Part shown: one piece after another, positions 13,548-23,872 of the stretch | Layout of the letters: each line of letters opens with the position of its first letter | Numbering within the stretch: position 1 is the stretch's first letter | Notes under the pieces: model-generated | The model's input: the letters and a program-made list of their open reading frames with translations, nothing else | Database searches by the model: none | Told to the model about the DNA's origin: nothing | NCBI GenBank assembly: GCA_020226215.1 | Contig: CM035231.1 | Coordinates: forward strand, 51,426,876 to 51,490,875 | Reading direction: 5' to 3' | Source: Sindora glabra | Lineage: Eukaryota > Streptophyta > Magnoliopsida > Fabales > Fabaceae | DNA: 64,000 bases | Program-made: the position numbers and the translations under genes

Positions 13548-14011
13548 TGTAAAAAAAATATTTTTAATAGACTACCAATAATTAGGTCTTTTATTTTATT
13601 TTATTTAAAATGGCTTGAGTCTAACCTTAGAGTTATAATTTTGGATCTATTTTTTGTGATCACTTTTATAAACTAAAAAAATGCTTAATAGGTTAGTGTG
13701 TTTGGTAGCAAGTATAGATCTTTGACCTATTGAGCTTTTGATGGGTGAACCCAATAAGATTTTCTTATTTAATCAAGTTAGATCCCTTAGCCACTCTACG
13801 CTTTAATCATAATTTAAACACTTTATGAATCCTGGTGCCTTTTTAGCTACAAACTTATAGAGAAGGTAGGGAAGATTAAACCTTTTATTTATCAATTAAT
13901 TTATATTTCATTATGATCAATACAAGTACGTTATCAATTTTTTTGAAATAATGTATTTTATATTATTGATTTATGTAAGTTTTTACCTTGTACAAAAAAT
14001 TTCTACTTACA
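13548..14011 (+). repeat. 3' LTR of the copia element
   Basis: Begins TGTAAAAAAAATATTT and ends CTACTTACA, and aligns with the 5' LTR. A 14-base stretch (AATGGCTTGAGTCT) and other small insertions distinguish it. Followed by TTTTT, matching the 5' flank. Confidence 0.9.
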
Positions 14012-14179
14012 TTTTTTGTATTTGTTAATAAATTTTCTAATCATAACTTGCAACAAAGCCATGAATTTTATTTGAATGCATATGTTTACTCTTACCAAAA
14101 AAAATTCTAATAAGATAAAAAAAGTGGCAAACTTGCTAACAAAGTAAAAAGATAGTAATTAATTAAACCAATTGTTTAT

Positions 14180-16293
14180 TGTTGAATGAAGCCAAAATAC
14201 ATTCATTATTTGATTATGATTAGGTTAAACTGAGACCTTCTAAAAAAGATTAGGAGTTCTAGTTGAATCATCTTTTGGTAGTTGACCTAATACAAGATTA
14301 TGCCACATGGAAGCTGTTAGTGTATATGCCCTAAAACTAATCATATTGATGATTGTAATTCTGAATCATGTTATTTTAATGGCAATTTTAATTATTATAT
14401 TTATATATATTGTCTGTGTAATATATTCAATTATAATAATAACCTTAGAATAATTATATTCTTAAATGTCCCTAGTCATATATCATTGTGGATTAGGTTA
14501 CTTTGATATGTTAAGACTAGCATGTGTGAAGACTTATATGGGATATTAAGTTTACACATGAGTAGAAGTTAGAGAACTTGTATACTAGACCGACCTATAT
14601 TAAGAACACTACATGAATCGTTATATGAGTGTCATGAGTGGTTCTTAGTGATCATTATTAATATGGTCCTTTGACCTGAGATCACCAAGGTTCCCTACAT
14701 GTGAGTTTCATATTTTGATACTATTCTATGTCACTAATGGTTAAGTGAATGCAAGAGTAGATATTGGATATGTCACATATCATGTGGAGGGGTTTGTGTG
14801 ATCAAGATGAGATTTGTCCCTCCTATATAACAGGAGTAACATCTATGGGCCCCTTGATTAAGTAAAGCTGAGAAAATGCATGGCCATACTCAGATGAATT
14901 GACATGAGATGTCGATTACATTTGTTTCAATCAGTTTACTTAAGAATCAAGAAACCTTAAGATTGGGCTATACGGGAGTGACACGCTCCATGTCTCATGC
15001 TCAATCTAGATGTATAAGACAAAAGGACATAGGTGATGATCACATGTAAAGGTTTAGTCAAATCACCAACTTTCTCATTGCTTAGGTAACAATGATGTGT
15101 TGCTAGACACCAATCATTATTTATGATCATTAATATGATCAATGCTCATTGCCAACGTAATGAGAGCCTGTAGGGTCGTACACTTAGAGCCTAGTGAATT
15201 TGGAATTAATGGACCAAATTGTTTGGGCTTAATATTTGGGAATTCATGTCATAATTATAAGGCCCAATAGTAAGCTTATAATTGTACATGGAATAAAGCC
15301 CAAATAAGTTAAGTTTTTCTATGCACCTATCTAAATAGGCTTGTTGGGTAATAATAAGATTATTATTATTATTCACGCACCCCAAAAAGCATAGAAAAAC
15401 CCTAGCACCTTTCCTTGACTAAAATCCCTAAAGAGGCATAGCTAGCACTACGAGGTGAAAGGACATCGATTCCAACCGGTGTTTGTGTGGACATTCATCA
15501 GTGATTCATGGGTTCGTGTGGATACCATAGAGGTGCAGCCACATTAAACGTTGCACTGGTGATATGATCTTTTAGTTTCTATCCTGGTTCGTGATTTGAA
15601 GAGTAGATCGGATTTACTGTGTAGCAAACAGAAGAATTTTGGCCGAAAGGTATAAATCCTAATCCCTAATCTATGGCGTTCTTAATTCGCATGGATCCTT
15701 GGTGGAAATCATGCAAAAAATTTTATTCCGCTGTGCATGTATGATGTGCGATTTCCAGCAGAAGCTTGGGAAATGCTTCAAGAAAACGTACAATTGTTGT
15801 TCAAATTAGTAACCATTACTATCACAAAAGTATAAGTAGTTTGAAGTGGATTTAGAGTGGATCTTTTGCCAAATTTGCTATAAACAACATATAAAATGCA
15901 CTTTACATCTTACTTTATAACAATTTGCTACCATTTTCTATATATTTTATTATAACTCTATGTAATCCTTACTATAATCTTTATGCGTGAGCACATTAAG
16001 ATAGTGTTTCTAGCATCATGTCTAGCTTCTACATTCATTCTAATGTACATATCCAATAAGGGACTTTGTAAAGGTTATTTATGATTTACACTTGAATTGC
16101 CATTCTTTGGGAACTTTTATATACCTTTCACTAACTATTTACATAATTATGCACATTATTCATTTTCTCTAATTTTGTTAACCACTTCTCTTGCATCAAT
16201 ATATTTATTCAAAACTCTACCAGTATCCTAGGTAGAACTCATTTCCTAACAAAAAAAAGTCAAGCTACTCATTGCAATTTTTGATGAAAAATA
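14180..16293 (+). repeat. 5' LTR of the gypsy-like element, split by a copia solo LTR
   Basis: Segments 14180-14314 and 15761-16293 together match the 3' LTR at 22958-23747. Both copies contain the ATCATCTTTTGG, CAAGATTATGCCACATG and TTATGATTTACACTT words in the same order. The 3' copy has an extra internal repetition of a block with GGATCTTTTGCCAAATAT near 23220-23330 that the 5' copy shows once. Confidence 0.75.
14315..15760 (+). mobile_element. Solo LTR of a Ty1/copia element
   Basis: Begins TGTTAGTGTATATGCCCTAA and ends GATTTCCAGCA, the style of long copia LTRs. It is flanked by a perfect 5 bp duplication, GAAGC at 14310-14314 and 15761-15765. There is no internal region or second LTR, so it is the product of LTR-LTR recombination. 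It interrupts the 5' LTR of the gypsy-like element and is therefore younger. The clean duplication and intact ends support a more recent insertion than its host element. The reading frame at 14957-15142 on the minus strand is chance. Confidence 0.9.
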
Positions 16294-16379
16294 AATTGGC
16301 ATGCTTAGTGGGACCTTGTTAGAGTACACAATTTTAAGCTTAGTCTATATAATTAAGAAGTGGTACAATTTTGTCATCT

Positions 16380-17284
16380 TTTATTATGAATGACAATATG
16401 GTTTCCACTTCTAAAACTACACATGAAAACCCTTTATAATAGGAAGAGATGGCTAGAGATATTCATGAGCATGAACTAAAAATGGTCATTGAAAATCTAG
16501 AGCCTATGGATGCAACTTCAATGACAAATAATCAAAAGGAATGGTATTGATGGATTTAAAAGTTGGCTTAACAATCAAGCCTGCATTATTTGTTATAGTA
16601 CTACCAAAAGCTAACTTTAACTTGTTGCTTGGGTGAGATTGGATCCATGTAATTAAAGTGATTCCTTCTACTTTACACAAAAAAATGCTCGTATGGAAGG
16701 AAGACTAAATGGCTAAAAGCATAGTAGCTAATGATGGTTCATGCTACATGGAGCAATGTAATGCTAACTTCAAGGTATATAACCCTAATGTTTAAACCTT
16801 ACAAGTTAATAGCCTATTTAATCCAACAAAAATCAATATGTGCATTTTAAATACGTCTAGTATTAAAATAATCCTAAAAGTTGAAATATAGGATTAGCTT
16901 ATAGTTCCAATGAGTAATTATTTAAAATAACTTGTTCGACTTTCGACTTATGTGGCTAAAAGCTAGCCTAAGAGAAGGTCCTGGATTGCATATATGACAA
17001 TAGTTCATTTAGATTTATTGCATCACCTATCAAAGAAGATACTAAAAAAGTTGAAGTCTAAGATTCTCTACAAAAAGTTAATTTAGGGACTAAAGATAAT
17101 AAGAGTCCAACCTTCAATAATAAAACTCTACTGAAGGACACAGAAAAGCAAATGGTTGACATTTTGAAAGAGGACAATTATTGTTTTGCTTGGAATGATG
17201 ATCAGAGGCTTGATTCAAGTTAAGATTTGGTCAAACATAGGTTACCAATTAAACAAAGTTTTCACCACGCAAATAGCCACCTTA
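16380..17284 (+). pseudogene. Gypsy gag-pol remnant, truncated at the start of reverse transcriptase
   Basis: A methionine at about 16386 opens a short acidic gag-like stretch (MNDNMVSTSKTTHENP) that soon meets stops. The recognisable part is 17140-17284, where KQMVDILKEDNYCFAWNDD and then LVKHRLPIKQSF correspond to the conserved linker and N-terminal edge of gypsy reverse transcriptase (typically a FAW word followed by a VEHRLP word). The coding sequence is cut exactly where the 2.9 kb solo LTR begins. Nothing after the insertion (from 20184) restores the reverse transcriptase palm, so pol was deleted as well as interrupted. Confidence 0.75.
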
Positions 17285-17306
17285 TGTAATGACCCTAGAT
17301 TAGTAC

Positions 17307-17362
<56 letters not shown>
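17307..17362. repeat. AAT microsatellite
   Basis: About 18 uninterrupted AAT units, 23 bases inside the left end of the chromovirus-type solo LTR. It could be highly variable in length between individuals. Confidence 0.95.
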
Positions 17363-17366
<4 letters not shown>

Positions 17367-19560
17367 GAAATTTTTAATGAGATTGTAATAAGTGAAAATA
17401 TACTTAGAAACCTAAGAATAGATTTTTGAAAATTTAACTTAGAAATTTATTGAATTTTTGTACCCGGTAAAGCAAAAAAGTGAGAAAATGAGTCAAAATT
17501 ATAGTAAATTAATTCAAAAAAATTAATGGATGATCAAAAATAATTTTTAAAAATAAAAAATGGTTATGGGAAGTAAAAATAATTTTTTTTAGATATTTAG
17601 AAGCCTAAGGGTGAAAATGTGAAGAAAAAAAGTAATTCGGGGCCAAATTGTAATAAACCCTTTTATCTTTTTGGCCTTTTTATTTTTTTGTTGTATAGGT
17701 TGGGTTGGCCCATGTTCTTTTCAGACCCAAATGTGAAGAAATAAGGCCCAAATTCGTGATCCAACACCAGCCCAAACTTCCAAGGGAAGCCAAGGACCAA
17801 AATGAAAGAAAATGACAAAATTTGGGGCAAAAGTGTAATATTTGAAAACTTTTAATTTGTGTCTCATTTTTATTGGATAAATCATGATGTGCTGGTCTGA
17901 AACTCAGCCACTTGGACGTGCTATGTAGCTCACCAAGTGTCCCCAAAATCCTCCCGAAATCCAAGGCAAATTTAATGTTGAAAATGATAGAAATTGTGAG
18001 ATTTTTTTTTAGAAATCCTTTAAGCAATTTTATATAAAGTAAAAGAGGCTTAGCTGCAGCACATTTGCTACTCCTCTCCAGCAAAAAATGTGACCAGATA
18101 AGAGAAGTAACAAGGGAAGCTAGACAAAGTAAATTCAAGGGAAATTGGCAAGTTAAATAGGTAGGTTTTGATACCCCTAAACTCTTGTGGAATTCTTCTT
18201 CCTCTTGACTCTAAAATCTGATTTTTTATTTTCTTGAATTCATCTCCCTCTCCCTTAGAATTCAGATTTGAAAGGAGGAAGAAACAAGTAAGGATTTAAG
18301 GTGAGTAATAGCTTGTTATACATTTTATGAATTTCTAATGCTGAATGGTCATGAGGAATATGATTTCTAGGACATGATTTGTGTTAGTTGTTGAGATAAT
18401 TAGTTCAACATGATTTGAACATGTGATGATGTTGTTGGAAGTGAATATTTGGATCATGAATAATGAGAATGGAAGTGGTTTTGGCTGTTGCAAAGAAAAT
18501 GTTAATATTATGTTGGAAATGGTATCAAGAAGGGTGAAAAATGCTGTTGAAATTCTGGTTGGTGAATAGTCACGTGGAACCTAGGTGATTTGTCATCAAA
18601 AACTTTGATTTTTGTTATCCTAAGGTCTCTTAAGATGTGAGGATGAATTCTGGAAATTTTGAGAATTTTTAGAAACTTTTAGGTATTTTAAAAGAATTTC
18701 CTAAATCAGGTCATCAGTGCTGTCCAGAAGCAGGGCACTTTCACGTTGGCTTCTGTTTTAGAATTTCTTGGGGCCTAAAACGATCATGAAAAATCGTGAA
18801 AAAATTTAGGGAAACCAATTAAGGTGTTGTTAATATTGTGTAAAAATTTCAGGGAAATCGGAGATTAATTGGTCACCCAATAAAATAGTGAAAAGGAGCT
18901 GTTCAGGACAAAATCCGAATATGCCCTGTCTTGTTCACGAAATTTTTAGGATTATCAAATGGTTGAGGAAAATTCTGGAAAAATTTGTATGAATCACTAT
19001 GTTTGTGATGTGGTACGAGTCAAAATTTTAGTAATAGTAAATTTTATTTAGTCCTTCAAATAATTCCTGCCCTTATGCTGCCTGGATAGGGTCTACATAC
19101 AAAATGTTTTGTGTGATATGAATTGTTTAATTTGTGTGTATGACATATGAATGATTTAATTTGTATACATGAATATCCTTTAGGGTTTGATATGAGAATG
19201 AGCATAGAAGGATAAATGAAGCATAAAACACTTATGGCATTGTTGGTATTTTGACACATTCCTCGAGGAAAAATTGTGGTTGATGCATGTGGCGTCCCAC
19301 AATTGTTCATTCTACTTACAAAAAAATGTGGGAGGGAGAAAACATCCTTCGCAGAGAAGGAGAGGAAGGGTAAGTAGCGGAGGGAAAAGGTTGGTGGCCT
19401 CGGGCCTAGGGTGGCGGGGGATAAGGTCGGACCGAAGATATAAGGTGACATTACATACCTAACTAATGCCATTCCTCAAATAACGTAATATCTAAATTTA
19501 GGCTTTTAATTAGAAAAGCAACCTTAAATGGGAAAACCAAAAAGGGGCAATAATAGGTTA

Positions 19561-19590
19561 TTACTCACTGAGTATATTTATACTCATTTT
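19561..19590 (+). promoter_or_regulatory. Likely core promoter region of the chromovirus-type LTR
   Basis: The stretch TTACTCACTGAGTATA, followed by TTTATACTCATTTTG, contains a TATA-like word and the short palindrome GAGTATAnnnnATACTC. The same motif is a regular feature of Del/Tekay-type LTRs upstream of the retrotransposon transcript start. Assigned by resemblance only. Confidence 0.4.
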
Positions 19591-20183
19591 GTATTTTCTT
19601 TAAACTGTCTTTTCAGATAATAACCATGGATCCGTGGACGCACGGTAACACTTACAGAGGACATGCCACAACACCCTTTGGAACGTATGGATTAGAGTTA
19701 CAAATAGAGATTCGGGTCACTCCCAATGAGATAAATATTTTGTATCACATGGACTATTGGCCCATGGATAGGGAGCCAAATGTCCTTCATATTTTCTTCC
19801 CTCTAGTCCTAGTCCCCCCGGATGGCGATACCGGGAGCAATGAGACACCGTTAGGGCCCATAACATCTAGTTCTAGTTCTCCTCCAGAATCTGATCCGGA
19901 GGAGGAAGGCCCTAATCGGGTTAGTGAATCAGATGACTAGGTTTACTATATGTAAAGTTATGATAGACTTATCTCTGTAAATATTTTTGTGCTGTTATAT
20001 GTATATTATTTTGGTATTTTAACTCTTCATTACCTACTTTCTTTCGGCGCGCCCAAATGTTATTTTTATAAGTATATACGATATTGTGTCGTCTTTGGAG
20101 GCTAGTAAGGATATCTTATCAGTGTGGAATACTGATTGGATATCTTTATGCCAGTCATGATTACAGTATGTCGGGTCGTGATA

Positions 20184-22957
20184 CCTTAATTCCTAACAAT
20201 AGGTTTTTTAGTTGATTTAATAGCTGGAGAATAGGAAGTTAAATGACTACCTTCGTATGTGAAACAATTAAGAATAATAAATACATCTTCATTATTGTCT
20301 TCATTATTTTTGTTGTCCTTTTGCCTATTAACATATTCCTTTGTTAAACTAGGGTTCATGTTCGATTATTCAAGCTTTTTTAGTGTGACTTCCATATTAA
20401 GATGTTCTAGGGAATTAACTCCTAAATAATCTTTAATGTCTAATTGTTGCTTAAAATTACCCCTAATCATATTCTCTTTATAGGAATACTTTTTTTCACT
20501 ACCAAATTATGTTGACACTGTCTCTAATAACTCTTGCAAAGGTTGATTCATAAGGATTTGTACTGGTACTTGAACTTATGTGGATGGAGTGATGTTAAGA
20601 GCAAAGGTATTTGTTAGGATGTTTTGACTTAAAGCTCTTGAATTACTAAGAATAAAACCATGGGGAGGTGAAGGCTAATTGAAATGAGTTTTCTCAAAGT
20701 CAGTGGAATACAATCTTTAATTTTCACTTGAAACAACATGAAAATGTTAATAATTAAGTCATAATGAAAGCAAAAAAGGAAAAGTAATAAGGTTGAAAAT
20801 ATTCACATCTATAACAAGTATTTTCAACTAAGGTGGAATTTAGGTTTATGGCTCAATGGTTTGCATTTCAGTATTAGTCAAAGTCATAGAAAAGCCTATA
20901 TGAAGGCCAACCAAAGTCTTTAATCTTTGTCTCTTTAACTTAGGTTAGGCCACTCCTTGTTTAATGAGTTAGTTACTTGCAATATTATAAGTTTTAACCT
21001 TTTTATATTTTTTTCTCTTCCTTGAAGCTTGGATTGTAGCATTATCTTCTTTAGGAAACATTTCTTGAGCTTTTTTATGCTTTTTTTTTATTCATCATCT
21101 TGTTAAGATACATATTCGGCTTTGATCATGATTCTAGGAATAATATTTAATGAGTGGCTACATCTTCAACTAAAAAGGAAATGATATTGCATGCTTGTAA
21201 GAAAATAATGTGGAAAAGCAATGAGAAAAGATAACTTTACCAAGTGGCAAGTTAATTAAGACTCAAAGTTTAACTTTAGCCAACCTAACCATCTTATAAG
21301 AAGTATAAAGAGATGAGCCTGCTATGGTCACCTTAATAGTATGTTCCTTCTTTATTATTGGTTTTAGATACTAAGTTAAATTGAAAGGTTCATTAGGTAA
21401 AAGAACAAGGTTAAGCCAAAAAAAGGTTTTTATTAAATCTAATTGAAACCCAAGATCTCATATGAAAGCATTAAAGAATTTCTTTTCAAAGGCTTGATCA
21501 TGGGCTTGTTTTTTCTTTTTCAAGGAAGCCCGAGCTTGTCAAAGTGTGTGATTTATACACCTATAATTGTATTCAACTTTGTAATATTACTCGAATGCTA
21601 AAATTTTATTATAATGCATACATGCAATTTTCTTTAAAGCATCCAAAATTTGCAAAGAAATGATATTAATCATTTTTTTCATCAATAATCCTATCAAAAT
21701 ACTTGTTGGTATGGTTAAAACACCAAGCTTTTAAAAGACTCTATGCAAACATGGGAAGGGGAATAATGATGTAAGTTTAAGTGTTCGATGAAAGAGTTAT
21801 TGAGATCATTAAGGTGTAACACTTATATAGGTTTCAAGATTTGCCCTTGAAAATATTTGTTTGTTAAGGTTAAATGTAAGCTTTGGATGAACTAAGGACT
21901 TAGAAATATAGCTAAATCTAAACATTGGTGTGGTTGGATAGGTTAGGAAGTGATTTAAACTAAACTTGGACCTCAAAAGCAAGACTAAAAGGGATTATTT
22001 CTTTTCATCTTATAGTTAGAGGCCAAAATATTGTAGATGATTGAGAAAAACTTCTTAAACAATTATTTAGGAGTTTTCAACTTAAGTTTTTATGTTACAC
22101 AATCTCAAGCAAGTTAAATATCTTTAACATAAGACTTGACTTCTACTTCATTGTCTTTCGTTTTGATAGCTCAAAGTCATCCAAGAAAATAATAGTTTAC
22201 CATAATTGAAAAATCTAGAGTGGTCATCCTAAGTTAGTAAAAGAAAAGAAACTTTTGTTGTTTGAGGGATTTGGAAGCAATAGTGATAGCTATGTTAAAA
22301 ATATGGGTAAGAACAAAAGGGGTTAAAGTAATTTGCTAATCTTCATTTAGGATTATGTCTAAAGGAATGTTGGTCAATGATACCTTTATAAAAGGGATGC
22401 AATAAAGGTGTTTAAACAATTAGTAAGTTAAAAATGCAATATGTTTAGCATCACTAATCACTAAACCCTTTTCTCCCTTATACGCATTTAGAAAAGTGGT
22501 GGAGTTTGAATTCTATATGTTGACCAAAGCTAGATGTTTTTAAGCATCTATCAAAGGCAAAAGGTAAGGCAGCATAATTTGTCATATTGGGCTCAAACTT
22601 GTGATAGATGAAATTTTGAAAAATGGAAGGGCCTATGGGACCATATGGGATGTGTAATGAGTTAATTGAAGATGATAAAAAATACACAACAACACTTATC
22701 ATAAGACCATTTGCCCTTACAGAAAGCCTTGATAATTCAATAACTTCAATGATGCCTATGGATTTCTAAACAATTTCTTTAGATTTCTCCACATGGTCAA
22801 GCCAAGAGATGTAATTGGTCATTAAAGTGCAACTAAGAGAATGAAAATTGTGAAAGGTTCTATTTTTCTTGGCAACTCAAAATACCTAAATTAAGGGCCT
22901 CTTTTTACTCTCACTAAAAGAAAAAATCAACTAAGAGACTAATTCTATCGAATATTC
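20184..22957 (-). pseudogene. Antisense plant-mobile-domain (PMD, aminotransferase-like) pseudogene
   Basis: On the minus strand, 22720 down to about 22150 reads as a decayed PMD protein. Words such as FVLTHIFNIAITIASKSLK (22315-22260) and, one frameshift later, IFQLW (22210-22195) sit where PMD proteins carry the ALAPxVLAxIYRDL and PFWLxQLW motifs. The open stretch 22478-22702 supplies the preceding part (GPIGPSIFQNFIYH). Further down, 21060-20930 encodes a basic segment (IQASRKRKKYKKVKTYN), and 20500-20220 an Asn/Asp-rich tail. Stops and frameshifts occur throughout. PMD genes are known as antisense extra genes between pol and the 3' LTR in some plant gypsy elements, and the position here fits that. 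Gene limits are approximate. Confidence 0.6.
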
Positions 22958-23747
22958 TCATAGACCAAAGCCGAAATAAGTTCATTATTCAGCTATAGTT
23001 AGATTAAACTAAGACATACTCAAAAGGAATAAGGCTTTTAACCGAATCATCTTTTGGCAATTGACACATTACAAGATTGTGCCACATGACAGCCACGTGA
23101 ATGCCCAAGAGATGCTTCGAAAAACCTTCAACTGCTATTTAAACTAATAAACGTTCCTATTGCAAAAGTATAAATAGTTGGAAGTAGATTCATATCACAA
23201 ACAACACATAAAACTAGAAGTGGATTCACAGAGGATCTTTTGCCAAATATATTACAGACAGCATATAAAACTAGAAGTGGATTCATAGAGGATCTTTTGT
23301 CAAATTTACTACAAACAGCATATAAAACACCCTCAATGTCCAACTCTGTAACACTCTACTGCTATTTTGTTACTACAAATAGCATATAAAACACACTGTG
23401 TCCTACTTTGTAGCACTTTGCTGTTATTTTCTCTATATTTTACAACAATTTTGTGTGCTTCCTACTATAATCTTCGATTGTGAGTGTATTAACAATGTGT
23501 TTCCAAGATCACATCCAACTTTTGTTTCATTTTGAGGTACATGTCCTTGTGAAAGGGCTTTGCAAAGGTTGGTTATGATTTACACTTAAATGGCCATTCC
23601 CTAGGCACTCTTATGTATCTTTTGATGATTATTTTTATAATTATGTATATCATTAATCCTTTCTCACTTTATTAACTGCTTCTTTTGCATCAATATATTT
23701 ATTTACAACTCCGGCAATATATTCATTGCAATTTTCGACATAAAACA
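22958..23747 (+). repeat. 3' LTR of the gypsy-like element
   Basis: Begins near TAGACCAAAGCCGAAATA and ends near TTCGACATAAAACA. It aligns with the two halves of the 5' LTR. Within it, 23195-23400 repeats a unit containing TACAAACAGCATATAAAAC three or four times, an internal expansion not present in the 5' copy. The overlapping minus-strand frame at 23128-23343 simply reads through this repetition. Confidence 0.75.
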
Positions 23748-23853
23748 GCATATTAAAAATTTATGATTATTTTACAAATCTTAATTTCTAAAAAAGACCG
23801 GAAGAACTTGCTTCGGATTCAGATGGCGAAGTACAGGCTGACACCAACGATGT

Positions 23854-23859
23854 TTTATT
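23854..23859 (-). other. Poly(A) signal of the 127-residue gene
   Basis: AATAAA on the minus strand, about 14 bases after the stop codon of the two-exon gene. It is the canonical signal and well placed, though very close to the stop. Confidence 0.4.
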
Positions 23860-23872
23860 GGATAAATCACTG

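Larger units (their letters stand above)
6845..14011 (+). mobile_element. Ty1/copia LTR retrotransposon, full-length but decayed
   Basis: A 7.17 kb element with both LTRs (6845-7276 and 13548-14011), a tRNA-iMet-type primer site directly after the 5' LTR, a gag-pol pseudogene with domain order gag, protease, integrase, reverse transcriptase and RNase H (the copia order), and a polypurine tract just before the 3' LTR. The flanking 5 bp are TTTTT on both sides (6840-6844 and 14012-14016), which fits a target duplication although the sequence is low in complexity. The LTRs differ by many substitutions and indels, and the coding region has many stops, so the insertion is old and inactive. Confidence 0.92.
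17285..20183 (+). mobile_element. Large solo LTR, chromovirus (Del/Tekay-like) Ty3/gypsy
   Basis: The 2899 bp unit begins TGTAATGACCCT and ends GGGTCGTGATA. These are inverted versions of one another and match the TGTCACGACCC...GGGTCGTGACA ends of plant chromovirus LTRs. The final CA has become TA. It is flanked by a perfect 5 bp duplication, CCTTA at 17280-17284 and 20184-20188. It contains the ACTCACTGAGTATATTTATACTC motif usual near the promoter of this LTR type. There is no internal region. The reading frames at 17680-18138, 19056-19472 and 19626-19940 lie wholly inside the LTR and show no known domain; the last (104 codons, Ser/Pro/Glu-rich tail) is the most protein-like. Confidence 0.9.
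14180..23747 (+). mobile_element. Degenerate Ty3/gypsy-like LTR element with two nested solo LTRs
   Basis: The outer LTRs (about 14180-16293 once its insertion is ignored, and 22958-23747) are diverged but clearly homologous, sharing AAAGTATAA, GAGGATCTTTTGCCAAAT-like words and a GCATCAATATATTTATT block near their ends. After the 5' LTR comes ATTGGCATGCTTAGTGGGAC, a sequence common downstream of plant gypsy LTRs. Gag-like and pol-like sequence is on the plus strand, and a plant-mobile-domain pseudogene is on the minus strand before the 3' LTR. Most of reverse transcriptase, RNase H and integrase is missing. No target duplication was found, so the outer ends are approximate. Confidence 0.75.

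Noticed and set aside
17680..18138. 152-codon minus-strand frame
   Set aside because: Longest frame on the minus strand but wholly within the solo LTR; composition is that of LTR DNA and no motif is visible.
19056..19472. 138-codon minus-strand frame and overlapping 62-codon plus-strand frame
   Set aside because: Both lie inside the chromovirus-type solo LTR, overlap each other, and show no domain or conserved start.
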